Part shown: piece by piece, positions 54,881 to 64,000 of the stretch | Position numbering within the stretch: position 1 is the stretch's first letter | Layout of the letters: each line of letters begins with the position of its first letter | NCBI RefSeq assembly: GCF_003149185.1 | Contig: NZ_QGDO01000010.1 | Span: 62,001 to 126,000 of the forward strand | Length of the DNA: 64,000 nt | Source of the DNA: Sediminitomix flava | GTDB lineage: Bacteria; Bacteroidota; Bacteroidia; Cytophagales; Flammeovirgaceae | Direction: 5' to 3' | The notes under the pieces: model-generated | Database searches by the model: none | Seen by the model: the letters and a program-made list of their open reading frames with translations, nothing else | Told to the model about the DNA's origin: nothing | Program-made: the position numbers and the translations under genes

Positions 54881-56683
54881 ATGAAAACACTTACAAAATA
54901 TATTTATTTAGTAGGGCTTCTTATAGGATTTTCTTCTTGTACTGAGTACCTAGAGGAGCCAGATAACTCATTACTGAATGAGGAACTCATTTTTGGTAAT
55001 TATGCAGGTTATCAAGGTTTTTTAGATGAAGCATATTATCAAATTCCAGATCTATTTGATTGGGGAATTGTAGGTTCACCAAACTGGGCCGATCATACAA
55101 TAGCTAAGTTAGGTTGGGGAGTACAAGTAGCAATGGGCGACAATGGCTTGTATAGAAATAATGCGAATAGCGCTTCTGCTTCACAGCACAATTTCATGTA
55201 TTACAACCCAAATAACCGAAGTGAATGGGATGAAAAAAGAGGAGTTTGGTATGGTTCAATTAAAGGAATCCGTGTAGCCAATCTTGCCATTGATAAGATA
55301 GACCAATTGGTTGAAGCTACTGAGGAAGAGAAGAACTATATTTTAGGTCAAGCATATTTTTTCCGTGCCTTTTTCCATTTTGAGCTAATGCAATATTATG
55401 GTGGTGTACCATACGTTGATAAAGCTTTGACTGCAAGTGACGATCAGTTTTTACCTCGTTTGAGTTTCAAAGAATGTGCTGAAAAAGTAGTTGCAGATTT
55501 CGACGAAGCTTTAAAGTTTTTACCTGAAACTCGTCCTGCAAATGAATATGGACGAATTGTAAAGGGAATGGCTTTAGGTTGGAAAGCAAAAACACTTTTG
55601 TTTGCGGCTAGTCCTTGGGTACAGCCCGATAAGAAAAGCTATGATTTGGCACTTGCCGAAGAAGCAGCAAAAACTTCATTGGAATTAATTGCATTGGGTC
55701 AAAATACAGGAATGTATGGTCTTTTACCTAAAGAAGACTATGAGAAAATCTGGGTTTCACTGGATGGTAACTATCCTCATACCAAAGAGGTAATCTTCTT
55801 TTCGCCAAACCATAACACTAATTCTGGACAGGGGTATTTTGCAAACTCAATTGGTAGACGTTTCTTTCCAAACCATATCGCACATGGTAACAGAAATGCA
55901 GAATCGCCGACTCAGAACTTGGTAGAAATGTTTGAAACAGCAAATGGTTTGAACATTGAAGATGATCCTTCATGGGATCCAAATTCTGTGGCACGTTGGG
56001 AAAATAGAGATCCAAGATTCCATATGAACATCTTGCATCATGGTGTTGAATGGATTGAAAATCCGAATAACTCAAGAAGTAACTTGAAGACTTTAGATTT
56101 ATGGAATGACGGTTCAACAGGAGGTATTGATTTCTCAATTAGTGACAAATCGGAAACAGGTTACTTGATGCGTAAATTTTGGCCAAAGGGATATAACCGT
56201 TTCGATGATGCCAACTATACCAACTATCGTATGATCATGCCGAGACTACGTTTGGCTGAAGTTTACCTTTGGTTTGCTGAAGCAGCTAATCAAGTAGGAG
56301 GTCCATCTAAGTCTTATACAGTAGATGGGGTATCACTTACACCAATAGAGGCTGTAAACACAATCAGACGAAGAATTGGTCACGTAGATGTGCATAATTC
56401 TTACCTAAATCAAGCTGATTTTACGAAGAAAATTGAGCAAGAACGTTCAGTAGAACTTTGTTTTGAAGGTTTAAGATGGATGGATTTGAGAAGATGGTAC
56501 AAAGCTCACCTTCCTGAAAATAAGATCTATAGAGGTATCGCCTTTGATCAAGACTTGACAAACTTTAGAGAGGTTGTACATGCTAGGGAAAAAGTATTTG
56601 ATGAGGGACGTCATTATTGGTTCCCATTCCCAGATGACCAAGTACAAATCTATCCAGGAATGTCACAGAATCCGGGTTGGTAA
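54881..56683 (+). CDS. SusD-like surface glycan-binding lipoprotein 1
   Basis: 600 residues. Lipobox LIGFSSC (Cys20). RagB/SusD fold with TPR-like helices (EKNYILGQAYFFRAFFHFEL, YGGVPYVDKALT) and the C-terminal SVELCFEGLRWMDLRRWYKA signature. It caps the SusC channel encoded immediately upstream. The stop codon region overlaps the discarded upstream start of the next gene; the true start lies 30 bp further. Confidence 0.95.
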   Translation: MKTLTKYIYLVGLLIGFSSCTEYLEEPDNSLLNEELIFGNYAGYQGFLDEAYYQIPDLFDWGIVGSPNWADHTIAKLGWGVQVAMGDNGLYRNNANSASASQHNFMYYNPNNRSEWDEKRGVWYGSIKGIRVANLAIDKIDQLVEATEEEKNYILGQAYFFRAFFHFELMQYYGGVPYVDKALTASDDQFLPRLSFKECAEKVVADFDEALKFLPETRPANEYGRIVKGMALGWKAKTLLFAASPWVQPDKKSYDLALAEEAAKTSLELIALGQNTGMYGLLPKEDYEKIWVSLDGNYPHTKEVIFFSPNHNTNSGQGYFANSIGRRFFPNHIAHGNRNAESPTQNLVEMFETANGLNIEDDPSWDPNSVARWENRDPRFHMNILHHGVEWIENPNNSRSNLKTLDLWNDGSTGGIDFSISDKSETGYLMRKFWPKGYNRFDDANYTNYRMIMPRLRLAEVYLWFAEAANQVGGPSKSYTVDGVSLTPIEAVNTIRRRIGHVDVHNSYLNQADFTKKIEQERSVELCFEGLRWMDLRRWYKAHLPENKIYRGIAFDQDLTNFREVVHAREKVFDEGRHYWFPFPDDQVQIYPGMSQNPGW

Positions 56684-56712
56684 GAGTTGATCATTTATCA
56701 AAAAATGAAGTC

Positions 56713-59700
56713 ATGAAAAAACAATTTAAATATATATTATCCTTGTCACTCTTTTTAGTGACATGGTCTATGACAATCTATTCCTACAGTCAAGACCAAG
56801 CGGGTAAAAATACGCTTGATGCTGTAGTGAATACTGAAGATGGACAGCCAGTTACTGGTGCATTAGTGTCCACGCAAGATGGTTATTTATCTACCTATAC
56901 TGATATTGAGGGTAGATTCAAATTAGAAGTAGGTTCAACAGATTTAATTAGAGTTGAAAAAGAGGGTTATGATGTTATTTATCTTTCTGCAAACGACCTT
57001 CTGGCAAATAATAAGGTGACGCTAAAGTCGGTTCCATTTCATACCGCTCAAGAGGATATAGTGAATATGCCTTTTGGGAAAACGAACAAACGTCGTATTG
57101 TTGGTGCGGTTTCAAGTGTGAAATCTAGTGATGTTTTAGGTGGTGATGCAAGACAAGGAATTACAGCACACTTAAACGGACGTATCTTGAGTACGAGAGG
57201 AATTGGAACACCAATTGTTGTGATCGATGGAATTCCGAGAACGAACATCGGAGACTTGACCATGATGGAAATTGAGGAAGTAACAGTTCTTCAAGATGCC
57301 ACAGCTAGAGCACTTTATGGCGCTAGAGCAGACGGTGGTGTAATTTTGATCACTACAAAAAGAGGTACAGCTCAAAAAAGAGAGTTGAATGCCTTGGTTG
57401 AAACAGGTTTTTCTAAGGCGGTTTCTTTACCTAATTATTTAGATGCACCAACTTATTTGGAATACCTAAATGTAGCTCAAACAAGTTCGGGTTTAGATCC
57501 GATCTACACTCCAGAATTCATTAATGGAGTAAGAGATGGTTCAATCTCGTATGTACCAAACGAGGATTACTTCAGTGATCGTTACATCAGAGATAACCTT
57601 CCTTTTACATCGATCATCACAGAGATGTCAAGCGGAAATGACAATGCCTCTTTCTACTTAAATACAAGTTACATGAACACAGGTTCGTTGTTGGCAGTAG
57701 ATGAATTGGGAGATGGTAAAAAAGTAGGAACAGACAAGTTTAAAATACATGCCAATACTGATTTTAAGGTTAATGATAAAATTAGTGGTAGAGTAGATGT
57801 TCTTTTTAATCTTGAAAATAAAGTAGGTCCTCAAACAGATTTTTGGGATCAAGCCTCTAAAAGAAATCCTACAGACTCACGTGTTTTTATTCCTTTGTCG
57901 TCTCTTCCTGATTCACTTCAAGAATCCGCATATGTAATTGATGGTCAGTATGTACTTGGCGGTTCGGAGCAATTCAGAGATAACCTTTATGGAGATATGT
58001 ACATCAAAGGTTATGACGAATACTGGTACAGAAACGGTCAAGTGAATGCAGGTTTAGATTTCGATTTGAGTGAGCTTACAGAAGGTTTATCAGCAACAGG
58101 TTACATGACTTTTAACCTCAGAAATACAAGTACTATTCGTTCAACAAACCAATATGCAGTGTATGAGGAGAATATGGTGCCTGATGAGTTAACGGGTGAG
58201 TCTAGCTTAGAATATACTAAAGTAGGTGAAGATCAGTTTACAAGAACTCAAACAGAGACAAACTTAGCTTTTATTCGTAGAATTGGTTATTACGGCACAT
58301 TGAACTACGATCGTACTTTTAACGATAGACATGCTGTTTCTGCGACTGGTTTGGCTTATGCAACACGTACAGATTTCAATGGATCGCCTCAAGGCTTGAG
58401 AGATGTTCACTTTGCTTTACGTACAAACTATATGTTAGATAACAAGTATGTGGCTGAGCTTAGTGTAACTCGTTTGGCTTCTGTCAACCTTTCTCCTGAA
58501 AACCGTTGGGGTACATCATTTGCTGGTGGACTTGGATGGGTTTTATCAGAAGAAAGCTTCTTGAAGAATAACTCAGTAGTGAATTATATGAAGTTGAGAG
58601 CTTCTGCAGGATTGCTTAAAACAGACCTGCTCAATGGGGTAAATCAGTACCAAACAATTTTCTCAGAAGGCTTCAAATATAATTATGGACCAGACCAATC
58701 AGGTTTTGGTAACAATAAAATAGAAATCGAAAACATTGAGAATCCGAACCTTACTTTCGCTACTAGAAAGGAGTTTAATATAGGTCTTGATGCTTCGCTT
58801 TTCAACAATTCTTTATATGTAGATGTAAATTACTTCAATACATCCCTAACAGATATTCCTGTAGCGGTAGACGGAATCTATCCTTCTTATTTGGGCGGAT
58901 TTACAATCGTACAGAACTATGAAGAATATAACCACTCAGGTCTTGAACTTACACTCAATTATGAAAAGAGTTTGGGAGCAGTGAAGTTAAATGCAGGGGG
59001 TACTTTCCGTTACATTCTTCCGAAGAACGTAAAAGTTGATGAGCCAAATTATCCTGAGGAATTGAGTTACTTGAAAAGATCGGGAGAAATTAGAGATGGA
59101 ATCAGAGGTTTTGTATTTGAGAAGTATTTTGAAACGCAAGAAGAAATCGATAACAGTCCAACACAATTTGGTAGCTTATTACCAGGTGACTTGAAATATA
59201 AGGATGTCAATAACGATGGTAAGATTGATAACAATGACAAAGTGGTTATCGGTAATTCTTCACCAAGAACACGTATGGCATTCAACCTAGGAGTAGAATA
59301 CAAAGGCTTGGAACTACAAGCAATTGGATCTTTACAAATGGGAGGTCAAGCACAATTCAGAAATGGATACATCTACCCATCATTAGGGGATAAGTATTCA
59401 GAGTATGTAAAAGATACATGGACTCCTGATAATACTGATGCAAGTCTTCCTAGACTTTCGACAGTGTACAGTAATAACAATAATCAAGTATCATCATTTT
59501 GGTTGAAATCTACAGACCATTTCAGATTAGATGTAGTGCAGCTTACTTACCATTTCCCACAAAGCATTGCTCAAAAGCTTAAAATGCAAGGATTTGATGT
59601 GTATGCAAGAGCATCGAACCTTCTTGCTGTGGGAGAAAACATTGACTTGATCGATTTGAGAATTGGGTCAGCGCCAAAAACTAGATCTTTTGCCGTAGGT

Positions 59701-59718
59701 CTGAAAACCTCTTTCTAA
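56713..59718 (+). CDS. SusC-like TonB-dependent outer-membrane transporter 2
   Basis: 1001 residues from MKKQFKYILSLSLFLVTWSM; a 12-residue extension that overlaps the SusD stop is discarded because the signal peptide begins at this Met. Carboxypeptidase-like domain, then a plug that appears shortened. LNGRILSTRGIGTPIVVIDG lacks the usual stretch of about 20 residues (VSGVQV...SGAPGS) seen in the first SusC. The YGARADGGVILITTKRGT motif is intact. The barrel ends SFAVGLKTSF. It is paired with the SusD gene 13 bp downstream. The difference from copy 1 suggests a second transport complex with its own substrate rather than a recent duplication. Confidence 0.93.
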   Translation: MKKQFKYILSLSLFLVTWSMTIYSYSQDQAGKNTLDAVVNTEDGQPVTGALVSTQDGYLSTYTDIEGRFKLEVGSTDLIRVEKEGYDVIYLSANDLLANNKVTLKSVPFHTAQEDIVNMPFGKTNKRRIVGAVSSVKSSDVLGGDARQGITAHLNGRILSTRGIGTPIVVIDGIPRTNIGDLTMMEIEEVTVLQDATARALYGARADGGVILITTKRGTAQKRELNALVETGFSKAVSLPNYLDAPTYLEYLNVAQTSSGLDPIYTPEFINGVRDGSISYVPNEDYFSDRYIRDNLPFTSIITEMSSGNDNASFYLNTSYMNTGSLLAVDELGDGKKVGTDKFKIHANTDFKVNDKISGRVDVLFNLENKVGPQTDFWDQASKRNPTDSRVFIPLSSLPDSLQESAYVIDGQYVLGGSEQFRDNLYGDMYIKGYDEYWYRNGQVNAGLDFDLSELTEGLSATGYMTFNLRNTSTIRSTNQYAVYEENMVPDELTGESSLEYTKVGEDQFTRTQTETNLAFIRRIGYYGTLNYDRTFNDRHAVSATGLAYATRTDFNGSPQGLRDVHFALRTNYMLDNKYVAELSVTRLASVNLSPENRWGTSFAGGLGWVLSEESFLKNNSVVNYMKLRASAGLLKTDLLNGVNQYQTIFSEGFKYNYGPDQSGFGNNKIEIENIENPNLTFATRKEFNIGLDASLFNNSLYVDVNYFNTSLTDIPVAVDGIYPSYLGGFTIVQNYEEYNHSGLELTLNYEKSLGAVKLNAGGTFRYILPKNVKVDEPNYPEELSYLKRSGEIRDGIRGFVFEKYFETQEEIDNSPTQFGSLLPGDLKYKDVNNDGKIDNNDKVVIGNSSPRTRMAFNLGVEYKGLELQAIGSLQMGGQAQFRNGYIYPSLGDKYSEYVKDTWTPDNTDASLPRLSTVYSNNNNQVSSFWLKSTDHFRLDVVQLTYHFPQSIAQKLKMQGFDVYARASNLLAVGENIDLIDLRIGSAPKTRSFAVGLKTSF

Positions 59719-59731
59719 ATAAAAGCATTGG

Positions 59732-61612
59732 ATGATGAAAAAATATATTAGAAACTTAACTATTGGTGTCGGATTGCTCGCCTTTACAGGAGCCTGTAAC
59801 GACTTTTTGGAACCTGAGCCAGAGAACACGCTTACTGAAGAGCAGATTCTTAGAGATCCAGCTCTAGCAGAAGGATTGTTATTGAATGCCTACACGGGGC
59901 TACCTAGTACGTACAAAGATTTGACGGATTATGGTACTGATGATTTAGTGATTAATCAAGTAGGTCATAACACTACCGCAATGGCAGTAGGAGGGTGGAA
60001 TGCAAGTGATAATCCACAAGGAAAATGGGAGTCTTATTACAAGCAAATCTTTTATATCAATTACTTCTTAGAAAGATTAGAAAATGTGACTTGGTCATAC
60101 CTTTCTGAGGATGAAAATACACTATACTTAAAGCGTTTGGAAGGAGAAGCAAAAGGCTTGAGAGCTTGGTATCACTTCGAATTGCTAAAAAGACATGGTG
60201 GTATGGGGGTAAACGGAGAGCTACTTGGTGTCCCTTATGTAACTAAAGCCTATGGTGTAAATGATGAATTCCAATTAGCTCGTCCTAGCTACGATGAAAC
60301 AGTGACTTCAATTGTTAGTGATTTAACGGATGCTCAAGTATTATTGACACCAGAATATGCAGATATTGATCCTGTTACCTCAGTGACATCTATCTTGAAT
60401 AAAGAAAAAGATGCTTATGAAGGCGAAAAAGGGGCTGCAATGTACGACAAAGCACAAGAACTATCAGATGCTGGAGCGTCATTAGAAGATGATGAAACAC
60501 TAGCGCAGTTGGTTGATGATTATAATGCTTATGTGAGGGTTTACAATGTAGTTTATGGTGCACGTAATCAACACCGTCTGACAGATATAGGTGTTGATGC
60601 CCTTATGTCAAGAGTAACTTTGCACGTGGCTAGTCCGCTTTTCAATACAACAAATGATCAAACGAAATGGACTAAAGCAGCGCAAGAAGCTGGAATTTTG
60701 ATTTTAAAGAATGGTGGGCTAGATGCAATTTCATCTACAGGACATCGTTTTTATCAAGATAAGGATGATTCTGAAGTGCTTTGGAGACATGAGCTTCCAA
60801 ATCCAGCCAATACAATTGAGCAATTTCATTATCCTCCATCATTAGCAGGAAGCGGTCGTAGTAACCCTACTCAAAACTTAGTAGATGCATTCCCAATGTC
60901 AAATGGTTACCCAATTACTGATGTAAGAAGTGGTTATGATCCGCAAGACCCTTACTCAGGTCGTGACCCTCGTCTGACAGATTATGTTGTTTACAACGGG
61001 AATAATCTTGGAAGTAGAACGATCTATACGAATTTGGGCGAGGAAGATGCGAAAGGAGCGATTATTAATGCTTCTTCAATCACAGGTTATTATATGAAAA
61101 AGTTGCTCAATGATAACCTTGATTTTACAGGTATTAATGATGAAAAAGGAGAGTATTTTTATGCACTATTCCGTTACACGGAAGTACTTTTAAACTTTGC
61201 TGAAGCGGCCAATGAGGTTGGAGGTCCTGATGCAATGATTGATATTCCAAATAAAAATGGAGAGAAATTCAGCTTTACTCCTCGTGAAATTATAGAACGT
61301 ATTCGTAATAGAGCAGGAGTGTCAAATGCTTATTTAAGTGAGCTTGACCAAGATGGTTTTAGAGCATTGATCCGCAATGAGCGTAGAATTGAGCTTGCAT
61401 TTGAAGGCTTCCGTTTCTGGGATTTGAGACGTTGGGATCAAGACCTAAATGAGACTGTAAGAGGTATAAATGTAACAGGAAGCTTTGGCAACTATACTTA
61501 TACAATTGATCCAGAAGTTCAGATTAGAGATTATGCTTCTTATATGAAGTATGGACCTATTCCACTTTCTGAGACTCAAAAGTATCCTATCATACAAAAT
61601 CAAGGTTGGTAG
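59732..61612 (+). CDS. SusD-like surface glycan-binding lipoprotein 2
   Basis: 626 residues. Lipobox LLAFTGAC (Cys22). RagB/SusD family: AEGLLLNAYTGLP, GEAKGLRAWYHFELLKRHGG, and the C-terminal RRIELAFEGFRFWDLRRWDQ. A segment at about 220-260 (EKDAYEGEKGAAMYDKAQEL) is extra compared with copy 1. The next gene starts 20 bp after the stop. Confidence 0.95.
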   Translation: MMKKYIRNLTIGVGLLAFTGACNDFLEPEPENTLTEEQILRDPALAEGLLLNAYTGLPSTYKDLTDYGTDDLVINQVGHNTTAMAVGGWNASDNPQGKWESYYKQIFYINYFLERLENVTWSYLSEDENTLYLKRLEGEAKGLRAWYHFELLKRHGGMGVNGELLGVPYVTKAYGVNDEFQLARPSYDETVTSIVSDLTDAQVLLTPEYADIDPVTSVTSILNKEKDAYEGEKGAAMYDKAQELSDAGASLEDDETLAQLVDDYNAYVRVYNVVYGARNQHRLTDIGVDALMSRVTLHVASPLFNTTNDQTKWTKAAQEAGILILKNGGLDAISSTGHRFYQDKDDSEVLWRHELPNPANTIEQFHYPPSLAGSGRSNPTQNLVDAFPMSNGYPITDVRSGYDPQDPYSGRDPRLTDYVVYNGNNLGSRTIYTNLGEEDAKGAIINASSITGYYMKKLLNDNLDFTGINDEKGEYFYALFRYTEVLLNFAEAANEVGGPDAMIDIPNKNGEKFSFTPREIIERIRNRAGVSNAYLSELDQDGFRALIRNERRIELAFEGFRFWDLRRWDQDLNETVRGINVTGSFGNYTYTIDPEVQIRDYASYMKYGPIPLSETQKYPIIQNQGW

Positions 61613-61632
61613 TCAAGAAACATGAAAAGATT

Positions 61633-62718
61633 ATGAAAAAGATTTTATCAATTATAACGCTTGGATTGGCACTAAGTGCTTGTTACCCTGGGAACCAAGA
61701 AAATGAATTTCCTGATTTCGATCAGCAGAATGTTTATTTCCCAATACAATCGCCTGTGAGAACACTAATCTTAGGTGAGGATTATTACGATAACTCTTTG
61801 GATCAGGAATACCGTTTTAATGTAGGTGTTGCCATCGGTGGCTTGAGAGAAAATACTAAAGACTGGACTGCAGATTTTCAAGTTGAAAATAGTTTGGTTG
61901 ACAATCTTATTTTCGCAGAACCAGAAGATGATGCGAGTGACTATACCATGTTTGAGGCTTTACCTGCTTCATACTATGAGTTGGGTGTCACAGATCAAGT
62001 AACAATTCCTGCAGGAAGTTTTGTTGGTCTTATTCCAGTTCAGTTGACGGATGCTTTCTTTGAAGATCCAAAAGCAGTAGAAGGACGTTATGTGTTACCT
62101 CTAAAATTAACAGGTACATCGGCAGATTCGGTGTTGAGTGGTTTGCCTGCATCTGGGGTTGAAAATCCTGATTTGCGTTTGGATTCAGACTGGACAGTTT
62201 CTCCTAAAAACTACACACTTTTTGCAGTGAAATATATTAATGAATTGCATGGTGAATATTTGCGTAGAGGAAAGACAGTAGTAACTGATGAAGCGACAGG
62301 CAATGAAATTAGAACAGATGTATACAGAGCTGATTATGTGGTAGAAGATGCCCTTGTTTCAGCATCTACTTCTGGTAGAAGAACAATTGTTCTGAACAGT
62401 ATGGGTAAGTATGTTGATGCGACTCATCAGCTTGCTGTCGAGTTTCCTTCAAGTGATGCTGAAGGTCAAATGAGCTTATCATTAAGTTCTGTTGAAGGTT
62501 CAACACCTGTTGAAGCTGTAGGTACAGCAAATGTATGGGTAAACGATGGCGATCAGTGGGGAGGAACACCTGATAATCCTACAAAAAGAGATGTTATCTA
62601 TTTGAATTACACTTTTATGGATAACGACGGATATATCAATGAAGTATTCGATACATTAGTTTATCGTAATAATGGTATTGACTACGAAGAGTTCACTATC
62701 AGTCTGATGGAAGAGTAA
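61633..62718 (+). CDS. SusE-like surface lipoprotein (DUF1735-type)
   Basis: 361 residues from MKKILSIITLGLALSACYPG, a clear lipobox with Cys17; a 9-residue extension reaching back over the SusD stop is discarded. Residues about 30-160 resemble DUF1735 domains found with SusD proteins. The C-terminal half is a beta domain that may bind sugar. Last gene of the SusCD-SusCD operon, so probably a surface glycan-binding accessory. The exact ligand is unknown. Confidence 0.8.
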   Translation: MKKILSIITLGLALSACYPGNQENEFPDFDQQNVYFPIQSPVRTLILGEDYYDNSLDQEYRFNVGVAIGGLRENTKDWTADFQVENSLVDNLIFAEPEDDASDYTMFEALPASYYELGVTDQVTIPAGSFVGLIPVQLTDAFFEDPKAVEGRYVLPLKLTGTSADSVLSGLPASGVENPDLRLDSDWTVSPKNYTLFAVKYINELHGEYLRRGKTVVTDEATGNEIRTDVYRADYVVEDALVSASTSGRRTIVLNSMGKYVDATHQLAVEFPSSDAEGQMSLSLSSVEGSTPVEAVGTANVWVNDGDQWGGTPDNPTKRDVIYLNYTFMDNDGYINEVFDTLVYRNNGIDYEEFTISLMEE

Positions 62719-62749
62719 TCTTCAAATAACAGACTAATTCAAATTATAA

Positions 62750-62787
62750 AACCTACCTTGAGAACTGCTCTTAGGGTAGGTTTTTTT
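62750..62787 (+). terminator. intrinsic terminator of the SusCD operon
   Basis: AACCTACC arm (62750-62757) pairs with GGTAGGTT (62775-62782), with more pairing inside (TTGAG/CTCTTA), then a run of T. It ends the five-gene operon. Confidence 0.88.
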
Positions 62788-62937
62788 ATGTTTTATGTTG
62801 AGGTTGATAGCATATCAAGTTTTAAATTTCAAGTAAAGATAGTCGTAAGCACCCTCAACAAATAGAGCAAAAGCAATATTTTTGATAACTAGGGATATTT
62901 AACTAATTCACCTCACTATTTCATATTCTCATCTTAT

Positions 62938-62976
62938 ATTAATTCAAATTTGAATTAATCAACATTTGCAAATGTT
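62938..62976. promoter_or_regulatory. two adjacent perfect palindromes before the third sulfatase
   Basis: A 22-bp perfect palindrome (62938-62959, core AATTCAAATTTGAATT) is followed after one base by a 16-bp perfect palindrome AACATTTGCAAATGTT (62961-62976). They end 42 bp before the sulfatase start. A two-site operator is the likely reading. The rest of 62788-63018 holds no gene. Confidence 0.55.
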
Positions 62977-63018
62977 TTCTTCATTAAATAATCCTATTTC
63001 ATTTAAAATTCTTATTAG

Positions 63019-64000
63019 ATGAGGAAACTACTTATTATAATACTTGCCTTTAGTCTAAACTATGTTTTTGCTCAAGACAAGCCAAACATTCTAGTCATCT
63101 GGGGGGATGATATAGGCTACTGGAATATAAGTGCCTATAACCAAGGGATGATGGGATACAGAACGCCAAACATTGACCGTATTGGTAAAGAAGGCGGTAT
63201 ATTTACGGACCATTATGCACAACAGAGTTGTACTGCTGGTCGTGCCGCATTCGCAATGGGACAACATCCATTCCGTACTGGTATGCTTACAATTGGAATG
63301 CCTGGCTCTGAACATGGTATTCCAGACTGGACTCCAACTATCGCTGACTTATTGAAAGAGCATGGTTATGCCACAGCGCAACATGGTAAAAATCACTTTG
63401 GTGACCGAGATAAACACTTACCGACAAATCATGGTTTTGATCAATTTTACGGTAACCTTTACCATCTAAATGCAGAAGAAGAACCTGAAAGCTATTATTA
63501 CCCTAAAGACCCTGAATTCCGCAAGAAATTTGGTCCAAGAGGGGTGATCAAGTCTACAGCCGATGGTCCAATCCAAGATACGGGGCCCATGACACGTAAA
63601 CGTATGGAGACTGCTGATAATGAATTTATGGAGGCGACGCTGGAGTTTATGGAAAAAGCTCATGAGGAAGGTAAACCATTCTTTATCTGGCATAACTCAA
63701 CTCGTATGCATGTTTGGACTCACTTATCTGAAGAGTGGGAAGGTAAATCGGGTATAGGTCTTTATGCCGATGGTATGCTAGATCATGATGATCAAGTAGG
63801 AAAGCTTCTTGACAAATTAGACGAATTGGGTATTGCTGAAAATACCATTGTCATTTATTCCACAGACAATGGTGCTGAGAAATTCTCGTGGCCTGATGGT
63901 GGTACTTCTCCTTTTTATGGAGAAAAAGGAACAACTAACGAAGGTGGTTTCAGAGTTCCACAACTTGTTCGTTGGCCTGGAGTGATCAAACCGGGTTCTC
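63019..64000 (+). CDS. S1-family sulfatase, CxAxR type (truncated by the window end)
   Basis: 327 residues are visible and the frame is still open at the window end. Signal peptide (MRKLLIIILAFSLNYVFAQ). Metal motif VIWGDDIGYWN (Asp30, Asp31). The maturation motif is C71-T-A-G-R75, the CxAxR variant, where most sulfatases have CxPxR as in the two upstream enzymes. Further motifs are QHGKNHFGD and YSTDNGAEKFSWPDGG, the latter resembling a subgroup whose Asn/Trp-rich loop binds the sulfate site. It follows the SusCD operon but has its own leader with two palindromes. Substrate unknown. Confidence 0.9.
   Translation, partial: MRKLLIIILAFSLNYVFAQDKPNILVIWGDDIGYWNISAYNQGMMGYRTPNIDRIGKEGGIFTDHYAQQSCTAGRAAFAMGQHPFRTGMLTIGMPGSEHGIPDWTPTIADLLKEHGYATAQHGKNHFGDRDKHLPTNHGFDQFYGNLYHLNAEEEPESYYYPKDPEFRKKFGPRGVIKSTADGPIQDTGPMTRKRMETADNEFMEATLEFMEKAHEEGKPFFIWHNSTRMHVWTHLSEEWEGKSGIGLYADGMLDHDDQVGKLLDKLDELGIAENTIVIYSTDNGAEKFSWPDGGTSPFYGEKGTTNEGGFRVPQLVRWPGVIKPGS

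Noticed and set aside
55818-56138. 106-codon minus-strand frame within the SusD gene
   Set aside because: Antisense shadow of a conserved SusD coding region; composition explained by the codon pattern of the plus strand.
1-64000. tRNA, rRNA or riboswitch genes
   Set aside because: Gaps were read by eye on both strands and no cloverleaf, rRNA or known riboswitch core was recognised; a covariance-model scan was not possible.

Overview
The window looks like part of a secondary replicon (megaplasmid or chromid) of a marine, polysaccharide-degrading member of the Bacteroidota, most likely a Cytophagales/Flammeovirgaceae-type organism. The reasons are AT-rich DNA, tandem SusC/SusD pairs, secreted enzymes with C-terminal type IX secretion (T9SS) sorting domains, membrane-spanning hybrid regulators with two-component-type propellers, and several sulfatases. 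Genus is an inference; no rRNA or other phylogenetic marker is present.

Layout. (1) 1-4560 is an almost gene-free, AT-rich tract. It holds a degenerate IS3-family element (513-1764), a second decayed 3' half of the same element (about 3086-3680), a probable IS200-type relic, and five copies of the palindrome GGTATCA-N3-TGATACC. The last copy is the core of a perfect 47-bp dyad. This tract is the best candidate for the partition centromere (parS) of the replicon. (2) 4561-9632 is the replication/partition module: parA, parB, an unrecognised four-TM coiled-coil membrane protein on the minus strand, and a Rep_3-type initiator. Nineteen iteron-like repeats (CACC-N6-GATGA) lie on both sides of rep, and six of them fall inside the coding sequence of the membrane protein gene. 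(3) 9921-12527 encodes a large secreted lectin-like protein (CBM6-like plus five Ig-like repeats plus T9SS domain). (4) 12933-17203, minus strand, encodes L-ribulose-5-phosphate 4-epimerase, L-ribulokinase and a sodium/sugar symporter (arabinose use; no araA in the window). (5) 17671-33636 holds a lipoprotein sulfatase, a propeller-PP2C hybrid regulator, an iduronate-2-sulfatase-like sulfatase, a GH2 enzyme with an altered acid/base motif, a LacI-type regulator, a GH3 enzyme and a patatin-like lipase. (6) 33684-42121 is a divergent pair: a propeller-LuxR membrane regulator and a 1661-residue chitinase with two GH18 domains. (7) 42360-50155 holds an exported transglutaminase-like protein, an unusual membrane AraC regulator with two extracellular glucan-binding-like domains, and a secreted GH13 alpha-amylase carrying a related module. 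(8) 50272-51252 is a mutarotase-like exported protein. (9) 51749-62718 is an apparent operon of two SusC/SusD pairs plus a surface lipoprotein. It is followed by a sulfatase gene that runs off the right end and has two adjacent perfect palindromes in its leader.

Taken together, sulfatases, GH2, GH3, arabinose catabolism and SusCD transporters suggest use of a sulfated algal galactan, arabinan or arabinogalactan. Separate chitin and alpha-glucan units each sit beside their own membrane-spanning regulator. The most distinctive observations are the parS-like cluster, iterons embedded in a coding sequence, and three different non-kinase membrane sensors, each next to polysaccharide-degradation genes.
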